In this document: positions 44,637 through 55,075 of the stretch, piece by piece | Numbering within the stretch: position 1 is the first letter of the stretch | Layout: every line of letters starts with the position of its first letter | Assembly (NCBI GenBank): GCA_032622095.1 | Contig: CP136064.1 | Span: 126,717,605-126,781,604 of the forward strand | Origin: Siphonodentalium dalli | Lineage: Eukaryota; Mollusca; Scaphopoda; Gadilida; Siphonodentaliidae | Reading direction: 5' to 3' | DNA length: 64,000 nucleotides | Translations under genes and position numbers: made by a program | The notes under the pieces: model-generated | What the model saw: the letters and a program-made list of their open reading frames with translations, nothing else | Database searches by the model: none | Told to the model about the DNA's origin: nothing

Positions 44637-44894
44637 AATAGGGACCTTTTGAGCTGAAGCCCTCTGCGCTGGTTACGGATATCGATTATAAATGTATGAA
44701 ATAATTAGCAAAACGAAGCCATCCATCCATCGAAATAGTTTCCATGTAACGAATTATATCAGGTCAGAATATATTATTCTTTTAACACATATTAAATTTT
44801 CATAAGTTCGTGTAAATATATTGGAGTAAAATAAGTTGAAAGTTTCTGATCCGACACAACGTTCGAAGGTTTGTTTAAAACTAAACGGACATTG

Positions 44895-45760
44895 GCTGCG
44901 GACACACGTACCACAGTAGCGATGGCATAGTAGGTGTGACAATTAATTATGGTGGAGTTTGGTGACAATTGGCCAACATAATTTATATGCCATAAGAAGT
45001 CATGTCGCCCGCCGCATATTCACAGTGAGTCGACTGACCAATTAACCCATTGCGTTTCACCAAGGCTGATCTCTACTCATTACGTTTAGCCACATTGTAT
45101 TCTCTACCATACATAACATTGCACGATCGATCGTCCAGAATTGCGTTTGAACCCATTCACTCACACATCATGCAAGTGGCATGTTTTATTGATATGATCT
45201 GAATACATGTTTATCTACATATATTATTTTCACGCGTATTAAGTCAGTTCCCCAATTGCGTGTTTTATTTTGCGACGTTAAATTCTACGCATAATTAGGA
45301 CAGATGAAGCTGTATCTGAATTGTTGGAATAGATGCAGATAAGAGAAAGTATATGGAATAAACAAAGCGACATAACACTTATAACTGATCGCAATGTTTG
45401 ACCCACTTTTATATATGCTGAGAAATTACACTGGTGATCTGTTCTTAGTAAGAACAATCATGACTGTTGACAGAAACGAGGTATTTATTAAGTTATCAAG
45501 TGGACTTGTGTGTTAGCATTAAAATATAACATTGCGTTTTGAGTAAAGATCAACAGCGACAAGACATTGGGTTAGATAAATCATTGAGATGTCGATCTCG
45601 ACGTTAATAGAGCTTGGAAGAGACTCATTGTGTGAATGTGCGGCGGGCGACATTGCTCGCTATGACACATAAATATGACGACCAATTGTCACCAAAATTG
45701 CACCATAATTAATTGTCACACCTACTATGTCATCGCTACTGTGATATGTGTGTCCGCAGC
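44895..45760. mobile_element. 866 bp TIR element, GCTGCGGACACAC ends, CATTG target duplication
   Basis: Arms of about 120 bp are inverted copies (GCTGCGGACACACGTA.., CAGTAGCGATG.CATAGTAGG, GTGTGACAATTAATTATGGT). CATTG flanks both sides (44890-44894, 45761-45765). The empty site is preserved as a single CATTG at 47623-47627 in copy 2 of the duplication. The loop (45015-45640) has no recognised protein. Confidence 0.85.
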
Positions 45761-46256
45761 CATTGATACCAGACAAATTCTAAATTGAAACTAAATTAAC
45801 ATTTATCAAAGGTCCCGTCAAGATATTTTCGATCTAACAACAGGAAGATGTAAATCTATAAGATTCAATAAATATATATAGTGATTATAGTCATATGTAC
45901 CTGTCAAAATATTTTAGTTATTTAGTATTAAGTTAGCACCCTTCTTGAAATAATGCACGTGTATCGGTACCATTCCGACTCCCATATATAAGTTATTTTT
46001 ATGAATAATCGCGGTGCGGTGGTATCTTTACTTTTTCTGGGTTAATTTTCACAATCGACGGGTTGAATTTCAATGAAATTTCCGTTAAATAAAATGGTGC
46101 TGCTCATTTGCCAATTTGAGCAGCAATTTCAAGAATATAATTTGGACTATGGAGGTGATAATTAATTACGTAACACACACACCATGAGCTCCTCCTCCAA
46201 TATAAATATATATTTCATTGTACGCGCGGGTGGTTTCGATGCCACATACCCAATGC

Positions 46257-48055
46257 ACAGGCGGGGAACATTCCCCTTCTTGGTACGACCGAATCTGACA
46301 TCGAATGAGTTAATTTAATTCAAATGTCCATATCTCATATAAAAAAAATCGGCGGTTTCTTGAGCACTGACTTCACCCATCGCCGCTTTTTAAAAGGCAT
46401 AGCAGGAAATGGCACCCTTTTGATAATCTCTAAACAATGGCTTGATTAGCCCATTGTCTCATTTTTGTCCGTCCGTTATTAATTTCCGGGTGCCTGCGGA
46501 ATATATAATTACAGTGATAACTGAACAGGGCTACATGCATTGCATGATTTGTACACAACATAGACTCCACGTCCTACGCCCATACATGCATGATGCATTG
46601 CACATCGGAGAGACAATTTCACACGGAGTTTGCGGATATGGGACATCGGTTACAGAGTACAGTACCAGGATTGGTCGTCTTCCTACTGATCTTGTTTTAA
46701 TTACCGTTATAGTTGTATTGATATATATAACTTTCAAAAAAAATAATTTTAATTTTAGTTTCTTTATTGAATTTACAAGGACTATTTCATTTGCATTGGT
46801 GAAAAATCATTTTCAAAAATTTTAATTTAAATTAAAAAAACTAAATTTAGCAATACCACACTAAGCCCCAACACGAACCTCTAATATCTACACTATTTGT
46901 CTAAGTGTACTTAATTTAGCTGACCTCTTTGTTTTCGATGGTGTCCGAATGGTGTTATATCATAATGCTAGGAAGAAGCCAATGTGTTTTCAAAACACTG
47001 GTGTTTAATAATCAGCTGACCAACTAATCACTGGCCACTGTGTTTTAAAAGTTGAAACTTGAATTGACCCATATGTTAATTAATTTCAATAAAGTATATA
47101 AACATAAATATTATCGTAAAACTTATGGGAGGGCACTTGACATGAGGTCGAATATACACACACGCAGGTTATGGTCATCAATAGCAGTAAATACCCTAAC
47201 CCCACCACATCATGTTGGTTAACAAAACTGACAATAAATAAGTTTCCGTGGACATAATTGCCATGGTTGTAACGACCGATTATCAGTTTGAATATTATAT
47301 TCGTTTAATATATATAAAACATAATCACATATTTCTGTAAACAAAATATTGCAGTAAAATCAAATTTAAAATAGGGACATTTTGAGCTGAAGCCCTCTGC
47401 GCTGGTTACGGATATCGATTATACATGTATGAAAGAATTAGCAAAACCAAGCCATCCATCCATCGAAATAGTTTCCATGTAACGAATTATATCAGGTCAG
47501 AATATATTATTCTGTTAACACATATTAAATATTCATATGTTCGTGTAAATATATTGGAGTAAAATAAGTTGAAAGGTTCTGATCCGACACAACGTTCGAA
47601 TGTTCGTTTAAAACTAAACGGACATTGATACCAGACAAATTCTAAATTGAAACTAAATTGAACATTTATCAAGATATTTATCAAGATATTTTCAATCTAA
47701 CAACAGGAACTTGTAAATCTATAAGATTCAATAAATATATATAGTCATATGTTATTGTCAAAATATTCGAGTTATTTAGTATTAAGTTAGCACCCTTCTT
47801 GAAATAATGCACGTGTATCGGTACCATTCCTACTCCCATATATAAGTTATTTTTATGAGTAATCGCGGTATATTGGTATCTTTACTTTCTCTGGGCCAAT
47901 TTTTACAATCGACAGGTTGAATTTCGATGAAATTTCCATTAAATAAAATGATGCTGCTCATTTGCCAACTTGAGTAGCAATTTCGAGAATATATTTTGGA
48001 CTAGGGAGGTGATAATTAATTACGTAACGCACACCGCGAGCTCCGCCACCGCGGC
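46257..48055. repeat. Segmental duplication, copy 2 (empty sites preserved)
   Basis: Direct repeat of copy 1 without the satellite element or the 866 bp element. It keeps 'accaggattggtcgtcttcctact' but lacks the rest of the LINE tail. Divergence between copies is low to moderate, with indels mainly in A/T runs. Confidence 0.85.
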
Positions 48056-48179
48056 GTGCCAAGCTCAGGCCGCCAGCGATGGCTCCGTGTTCAGCCATGT
48101 TCCTCCATGTTCATGTCGCGGTCACCTGTATTATGGCCGTGGTCACCCGTGTTATGGCCGTGGTCACCCGTGGTCATAG

Positions 48180-48960
48180 CGTGGATGTTCCGTGTTCAAA
48201 CGTGATCAAGGTTTGTTTAAAACTAAACGGACATTGATACCAGAAACATTCTAAATTGAAACTAAATTGAACATTTATCAAAGGTCCCATAAAGTTATTT
48301 TCGATCAGGAAGATGTAAATCTATAAAATTCAATAAATATTTATAGTCATATGTTCCTGTCAAAATATTCGAGTTATTTAGTATTGAGTTAGCACTCTGC
48401 TTGAAATAATGCAAGTGTATCGGTACAATTCCGCCTCCCATATATAAGTTATTTTTATGAGTAATCGCGGTATATTGCAGATTGGTATCTTTACTTTTTC
48501 TGGGCCAATTTTCACAATCGACGGGTTGAATTTCGATGAAATTTCCGATAAATAAAATGGTGCCGCTCATTTGCCAATTTGAGCAGCAATTTCGATAATA
48601 TATTTTGAACTAGGGAGGTGATAATTAATTACGTAACGGACACCGCGAGCTCCGCCACAGCGGCGTGTCAAGCTCCGGCCGCCAGCGATGTTTCCGTGTT
48701 CAGCCATGTTCCTCCGTGTTCATGTCGCGGTCACCTGTGTTATGGCCGTGTTCACCCGTGGTCATAGCGTGGATGTTCCGTGTTCAAACGTGATCATTTG
48801 GCCGTGGTCACCCGTTGATCGTACCGTGGTCATAGCGTGGATGTTCCGTGTTCAAACGTGATCAGAGCGTGTTCAAACGTGATCAGAGCGTGTTAAAAAT
48901 CTGAACACGATTGAACACGTTTACCCAGACCGTGTTCTTGGCGAGTTCAGATTTTGAACA
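48180..48960 (+). repeat. Third partial copy of the duplication and a GTGTTCAAACGTGATCA array
   Basis: From about 48205 the 47600-48180 segment is repeated (period ~608 bp), including TTAAAACTAAACGGACATTG and 'attaattacgtaacg.acaccgcgagctccgcca'. After it, CCGTGTTCAAACGTGATCA recurs (48190, 48778, 48850, 48870) with 'ggccgtggtcacccg'. The end, 48890-49030, has inverted 'gaacacg' and 'cgtgttc' motifs. Confidence 0.7.
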
Positions 48961-49037
48961 CGGAAAAACCACAGAAGAATCGCGCGTGGTCTTCCGTGGA
49001 CATGTAAAAAACCACAGGCCTTATACTGTATAATAGA

Positions 49038-49541
49038 CTAGCAGGTTAGCCCGCCACTGGCGGCATTGGTCCCATGGCTTTGGTCGATCCATTAATTTTA
49101 GTTTTTCAAGGTAACCCAGTACAGGCTTAAGGTACATCGGGCAGAAAGAACTGACCCGATGAAAAATTGTTGAGCCCGACGTTGTCCGGGCTACTCAAAA
49201 ACCTTCACCAGCTCCACCAGTTTCCGAGATCTCGTCTGCGCATGCGCGAAGCTGGCGTCGCACGGGCTCGGCGACCCGATAAAATTTGTATCCGGGGCAA
49301 GATACATTCACATAGCAAATTTCAAGTCGATAGCTCCACCCGTTTCTGAGATCTCGTCTGCGCATGCGCGAAGCGGGCGCCGCATGTGCTCGCCAATACG
49401 ACAACGACGACCGCCTGGTCAAACTACACACATGTACCAAGTTTCGTCCCGATCGGTCGAGAATCGTAGATTTGTATAAATGACAGACATACAGACAGAC
49501 AGACAGACAGACAAACAGAGGTCTTCAAAATATATATGAGA
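49038..49541 (-). mobile_element. Non-autonomous Helitron 1 of a head-to-tail triplet (504 bp)
   Basis: On the minus strand it begins TCTCATATATATTTTGAAG (49541) and ends in hairpin CCGCCAGTGGCGG, then GCTAACCTGCTAG (last base 49038), followed by T. An (AGAC)n run lies near the 5' end (49487-49512). The body shares CGCATGCGCGAAGC and GGGTGGAGCTATCGACTTGA with the fragment at 38680-38895. There is no coding frame. Confidence 0.75.
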
Positions 49542-49683
49542 CTAGCAGGTTAGCCCGCCACTGCCGGCGTTCGTCAGAAACATGACAATTTTGAATTTTT
49601 TGAATTAATTTTGAATTAATTTTTTAATTAAATTTTTTTTTTCAATGAGTTAATATTAATTTTTTGTTTACAACATGAGTTAA

Positions 49684-51804
49684 CCCTTTGAACCCTGGCT
49701 CCCTAAAGAGAGCTGTACCCTGACCCGGGGGTATTTTGACCTATTGTATACACGTGTTTATGAGCATGCTGTTGGTTATACTCAAGTAGCTCCACGGCTC
49801 TGAAACTTTATGTGTATGTTCTCCATGGACCACTGAGTATTTTAAAATCGGGATACTTTGCCACATGATCACTCCCTGGTAACGGTTGCTAGGCAACTAC
49901 CCGGAATTGAAGGTTAAATGCAATTATAGCTTTTATCGTCGTAAATAAGAGCTAGGAAATGGTGTTTTTGTTTCAGTGAGCGCCTTATTGTGAAATGTTA
50001 GACATATTTAGTAGGGGTGCCACGATTAATCGTATAATCGATGAACCGTTGATAAAGCCGATAATCGATTACCATTTACATCGTCGATTAATCTAAGTTA
50101 TTTATTTCGGACGTCAGAAAATGACATGTATTACTGAATATGGTATTTGTTCTACAGTTTAATCTACAACCGAGGGGTTAACATCCTTTGAATGTGTATC
50201 AAAGAGATTCCAATAGCATGAGTACTGACTAAATTTAATATATGTAGCAAACAGTCGGCAGTTCATTTGATGATGTGACATGGTTTCTCGTCGGGTCATG
50301 GCGACATCATTGTATATTATATATATAAAGGTGGCACTATGTAATGTGCCAACTATCACCGTGTTCAATGAACTGAATGCACTCGCCCTTGAATCTGATT
50401 GGACCAATGGGAAGGTGATTGACATTCTCTCCAAAAGCATTGAAGCAATATATATGGCATTTTAATCAGCGATGTACATGTAATTGCGAGTATACTTTGT
50501 TTTGCATAAGTATACTTAGAAGTTACTTAGTAAGGCTATCGCATATCGTGTGGTAAATGCTGAACGGAACTGACTATTATCAAATACTTGTTCTGAGTCC
50601 TGCATTGTGCGGGTGGGGTAACACCATTGTGATTCTTAACCACGCTTTGGTAGTTTTATGACACTTTTAGTTTCCGATTCGATTCCTTTTTTAGGAACCG
50701 CCGGCAGTCCATCGTAGATTCCTACTTTTATATTGTTTGTATAGGTGCTGGCTACTCATAACACTGCAATTAATCGCTACGTTTGTTCTAATGAACTCAC
50801 AAATATTATAACCATAACATCGCTGAGAACTGTGCTGGTATTCAATACATTATGCTCATTAGTATTAATAGTAATTATGACGCACTTTATTAACGTAAAA
50901 ATTACATCAGCAGATGCCTAAAACAACCAGCGACAGTGCAGTTAACTAGCACCCAGCCAATAGGCCATATTACGCTATTATATAACTTCCGCTGATGTTA
51001 TTTATTAATATAAGGTACGATTAATCGATTATAGTCGATTATTGACGACCGATTATCGATTATCAAAATCAATAATCGTGGCACCTCTAATATTTAGCCA
51101 GAAGAGTGAATCTAGTGCACATACTTTGTGTGTAATTATATGGAGTTTCTTCTCCGTCGTTTCAAGTACTCAAACGCAACCTAATATACGTTAAACGCAT
51201 GTGCTCATATATAGGCTCATATATACATGCGCATATATATGGACGATATATAGTTAAGTACCGGACCGGTATGTTGCTTCTGTGCATGTGCTACCTGTAC
51301 TATAGCGTGTTGTGAAACGTGTCACATATACATGTACATTATATTATTATATATTGTGGCTCCACGTGGTCACGTTATTTATTGAGAAATGCTTCTCCTT
51401 TGAGAATAAAAAAGCGTTTTTCAAAATCCGTTTCTGCGCGAAACAACAGACCCCCCGATCACAAATTTAGCTGCTAAAGTCATGGTAACGAAATTGTGAC
51501 TTATTACAAGCAAAAATATATTTAATGTGTGCTTTGTTCGCAATATTTCTAACGAAATTGATCTCCTTCGCCGACGATAAAAACAATAAAAAAAACTAAC
51601 TTTTTTATTTTAATATGCCTCTGCACGGTGGTAAACCGGGGAGTCGTGTGTGCAAAGTAGAAGTACAATTCTTATGGATATGTGCGTTTATTATGCTGTA
51701 TTTCCGTGTCAAAAATCGTATGGTTTCCGGACCGGTATTCCGGTCTCCCGGGATATAGGAAAATAAGGATAGGACCGGTATTCCGGTCTCCCGGGTTGAA
51801 AGGG
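49684..51804. mobile_element. piggyBac-type non-autonomous element
   Basis: TTAA|CCCTTTGAACCC on the left and GGGTTGAAAGGG|TTAA on the right (TTAA at 49680-49683 and 51805-51808). CCC..GGG ends with a TTAA target are the piggyBac signature. Near the right end GACCGGTATTCCGGTCTCCC occurs twice (about 51731 and 51773). A hAT element sits inside at 50012-51089. No transposase frame remains. Confidence 0.8.
50012..51089. mobile_element. hAT-type element with 8 bp target duplication
   Basis: Starts TAGGGGTGCCACGATTAATC and ends ATAATCGTGGCACCTCTA, with ATATTTAG exactly duplicated (50004-50011, 51090-51097). The TAGGGGTG start and 8 bp duplication are typical of hAT. Subterminal ATCGATTA motifs are dense at both ends. 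One plus-strand frame at 50280-50465 has no recognised domain. Confidence 0.9.
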
Positions 51805-51904
51805 TTAATTGTGCATTTTTAATTTACTGGATTTTTGAATTAATTTTTTGATAAATTTTTTTATTTTTGGTTTTTCAATATTTTACCCGATTAGACCTTA
51901 TTTT

Positions 51905-52115
51905 ACCCGATTAAGGTGAAGAAGACATAAGAATCACACAACACGCAGTACCCGTCCCTAAATTTCCCCGTTCCTAGGAACGACAGACATAAGAATCACA
52001 CAACACGCATTTTTTGTTTTCACACAACACGCAGTACCCGCCCCTAAAAGAGGTATATGATTGAAAATTTCCCCAGTTCCTAGGAATGACAGACATAAGA
52101 ATCACACAACACGTT
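51905..52115 (+). repeat. Short tandem repeat with CATAAGAATCACACAACACG
   Basis: CATAAGAATCACACAACACG occurs three times (51927, 51989, 52094), with 'cagtacccg(t/c)ccctaaa' and 'ccccgttcctaggaa(c/t)gacaga' between. CCTAGG lies in the middle of a small palindrome, TTCCTAGGAA. Confidence 0.75.
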
Positions 52116-52372
52116 AATTCTGCCTTTTTAATCGAGATAAATGCATTTCGCGTTTTGCATCCATAGTTTCGTACGCATGGTTAACCGCTTAGCAACGTCG
52201 ATGGCAATAAAGAGCGTTAATCGGTTAACAACTCCAAATATGGTCGATATAAAGATCGTTAATGCCTTAACCCCCGAAGTGCCGTTTGCGGTGATTTTGA
52301 TGATTGGGAGTAGAGAATGAGTGCTCAGAGCTTGTCCAAAACGCGACGTCGACGATCCCCATGGGTTTTTAC

Positions 52373-54145
52373 TAGGGCCCGACGAAGCTTCGAGATTCGA
52401 TTCGATTTCGAATCTTACGTTCCGATTCGATTCGAAAGCGGTCGGGTGATTCGGGATATTTCAAATCGTTATATACAAGTTCTTTATATATCACTGGGAA
52501 TAGACTGCATTATCTATAAACATTATTCATATTATCCCCAATACTTAAGACAAGTCTCCTTCCGCAACCATCTGTGACCTCCATGGTCCAATGTGTATAA
52601 GGTAAGTTGCCCAAAAGCTCACTGCTCGTATATATTGCCCTACCAGTCCCAGTGCTGCTTACTTGTGGAAGGTCGGTGCAACTCGTGCAACATGGAGGTA
52701 TAAGTCTGTGATGGTTTGCGTGTTCATCGCGGTTTACCATAATCGTAGCGCACACGGTTTCCTCCACCACATAAAACCAGAAATGTCGCGATACTGAAGT
52801 TAGTGAATTTTTTGTGGGATATATTTGTATGTCGGTATCTGACATTCTTACCAGAAAAGCCTATATTGCGTTACTCAGATCATTCAAATAATATTATATT
52901 TTTTTAACTCAAAATTAAAACGATATAAATATATTAAATAAACATTTTGGGCTCCATCATGCCATCTCCAAATCCAACCAACATCTTTATCCGGGAAATG
53001 GAATATAATTTGTTAACCATTCAGCTTTCCGACAGACAGGCCCAAGTTGGGATACTATATATAGTTATCTGTAATCCCGTTTGCGTATGCGCTATTCCCC
53101 AAGTCACGATGCGCAATTTTGATATCGCGCGTGCCTGCTGTGCGCGACAGGCAGTTGACGTAAACATCTCCGTAATAATTATAATATTACGTCGACATGA
53201 ATTCATGTAAAAACACATTTCCAGAACAATGGGCTTCCCCCAATATCGTGACGTCATACTGATGTCACAGACATTCCAAATAAGGAATAATTTATGCGGT
53301 TGTATTGGAATGTTACGAGAGGCAGAGATTTACTAGTACCGGTACAGAACACTGAATATCGGCATCGGTTATTTCGCCGCCGATCAGAATCATGCCATTT
53401 GTCAAAACTGTTTTTCTTTAATAAAGCAGCTGGTCAAAATCAATACGACTATTAAAACTAACTTTTCATGACCGAGTTAAACGACTATTGCGTTCGCCGT
53501 ATACAGATGACACCTGAGCTATTTTTACGGGACACGCGCAGCTGTTATCGGTTAGCCAATCGGGGTTAGCGGTTTCTGGTACCGCTTCCAATCAAAACAA
53601 GGAATTTCCTGGTATATCCCCAAGTCTGGAAATAGGTTTCCGGCCAGTCCTGTTCGACTCAGATGAATTTATATGATATACTGAGTCGAAATTTATGTCA
53701 ACTGCGCGACAATATGAAGCGTACATGCGCAGAAGAGTTTCCGTTTGCAATGACTCGAATCAAACTCCATTGACTCCAAAGTTCCAAACTGCTTTCTTTC
53801 ACGAACTTCACGCATAGTGGCAGTGGCACAATATATGAAATGATATCGTGCCATTTTCATATATTTAACTGTTATAAACTGTGATTAAATATTGTATTTA
53901 TATATATCATGTCATAGAAATTAAGTTCAATGAACCTTCTTCGTAATCTGAGTTATCTCACTGACGTTATAAAATCATCTGACATTTGCGGCCATTTTTG
54001 CTCTTACCTCCCACCGATCGGTACCGCGAATCTACTAAAGTGTTTGAAAAAGATTCGATTCGAGATTCGATTCGATTTCGAATCATTATCCTGATTCAAT
54101 TCGAGCTTTGATTCGACGTTGAAATTGCCGATTCGTCGGGCCCTA
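52373..54145. mobile_element. hAT-type element with 8 bp target duplication
   Basis: Starts TAGGGCCCGACGAA and ends TTCGTCGGGCCCTA; GTTTTTAC is duplicated exactly (52365-52372, 54146-54153). Subterminal GATTCGATTCGA repeats occur at both ends (52392-52440; 54052-54115). No transposase is recognised in the interior (short frames such as plus 52947-53210 lack domains). Confidence 0.9.
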
Positions 54146-54250
54146 GTTTTTACCCTTATATACGAAATTTGAGCTCGATCCGCGCAGCCGTTTTCGATTC
54201 TATGAAGTACACACATATATATATACGGAAGTCTCAAAATATATAGTAGA

Positions 54251-55075
54251 CTAGCAGGTGACCCGACTTCGTCCGGGCTTTTGACCTTGAATTGTCCATT
54301 TTGAAGGTCAAGGTCAGGTGGGGTCACGATTTGACACGTCCAAAACACTGCCCGGACAAAAGTACCCGACAAAAGTACCCGTCGAAATCCATCCAGTTTT
54401 ACCCGATTGACCTTGAATTGATCATTTTGAAGGTCAAGGTCAGGTCGGGGTCACAATTTGACCCAACCAAAACACTCAGGGGACAAAAGTAACCCTATGT
54501 ATCAAATTTCGCGATTTGACCTTGAATTGACCCGATTTCAAGGTCAAGGTCACGTCGCAAGGCAAATGAATAGGCTTATGACACTCCCCATACGAAAGTA
54601 TCCCTAGACACTAATTTTCATCGAAATCCTGTGATATTTGGGTGTCGTTTGACCTTGAAATGACCCAATTTCAAGGTCATGTCGCACGGGAAAATTAATA
54701 GGCCTATGCCACTCCTCGGCCGAAAGTACCCCCACATACCCTAGCAGGTGGACCCGACTTCGTCCGGGCTGTTTCCCCTCTGCTTTTCGGCGAATTGACC
54801 TTGAATTGTCCATTTTTAAGGTCAAGGTCAGGTGGGGTCATGATTTGACCCGTCCAAAACACTGCCCAGACAAAAGTACCCGACAAAAGTACCCGTCGAA
54901 ATCCATCCGGTTTTACCTGATTTGACCTTGAATTGATCATTTTGAAGGTCAAGGTCAGGTCTGGGTCACGATTTGATCCGTCGAAAACACTCAGTGGACA
55001 AAAGTAACCCCACGTATCAAATTTATCGCGAACACACAGACACACACACACAGATTTCCCAAAATATATAATAGA
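54251..55075 (-). mobile_element. Helitron 3 of the triplet, with an internal extra 3' end
   Basis: On the minus strand it starts TCTATTATATATTTTGGG at 55075 (after A) and ends AGCCCGGACGAAGTCGGG then TCACCTGCTAG at 54251. A (CA)n run follows the 5' end. A second complete 3' end lies inside at 54741-54773 (hairpin plus CTAG), followed by G and internal family sequence instead of T. The family is that of 38896-39505, with arrays of TGACCTTGA. Confidence 0.75.

Larger units (their letters stand above)
42098..46200. repeat. Segmental duplication, copy 1 (carries insertions)
   Basis: Begins ACAGGCGGGGAACATTCCC and matches 46257-48055 in the same orientation and order. Shared blocks include AATCGGCGGTTTCTTGAGCA, GGGAGGGCACTTGACATGAG, 'gagctgaagccctctgcgctgg' and TGATACCAGACAAATTCTAA. 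Relative to copy 2 it has extra sequence at 42508-42680 (LINE tail), 43355-44636 (satellite element) and 44895-45760 (TIR element). Confidence 0.85.
49542..54250 (-). mobile_element. Helitron 2 of the triplet, containing nested elements
   Basis: On the minus strand it begins TCTACTATATATTTTGAG (54250), immediately after the CTAG of Helitron 3, and ends GCGGGCTAACCTGCTAG at 49542, immediately before the TC of Helitron 1. It contains a piggyBac-type element (49684-51804, itself holding a hAT) and a second hAT (52373-54145). Without them it is about 0.8 kb, a normal size for a non-autonomous Helitron. No Rep/helicase is found. Confidence 0.7.

Noticed and set aside
49667-49690. TTAACCC runs as telomere-like repeats
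   Set aside because: It is the TTAA|CCCTTT end of a piggyBac-type element, not a repeat of TTAGGG.
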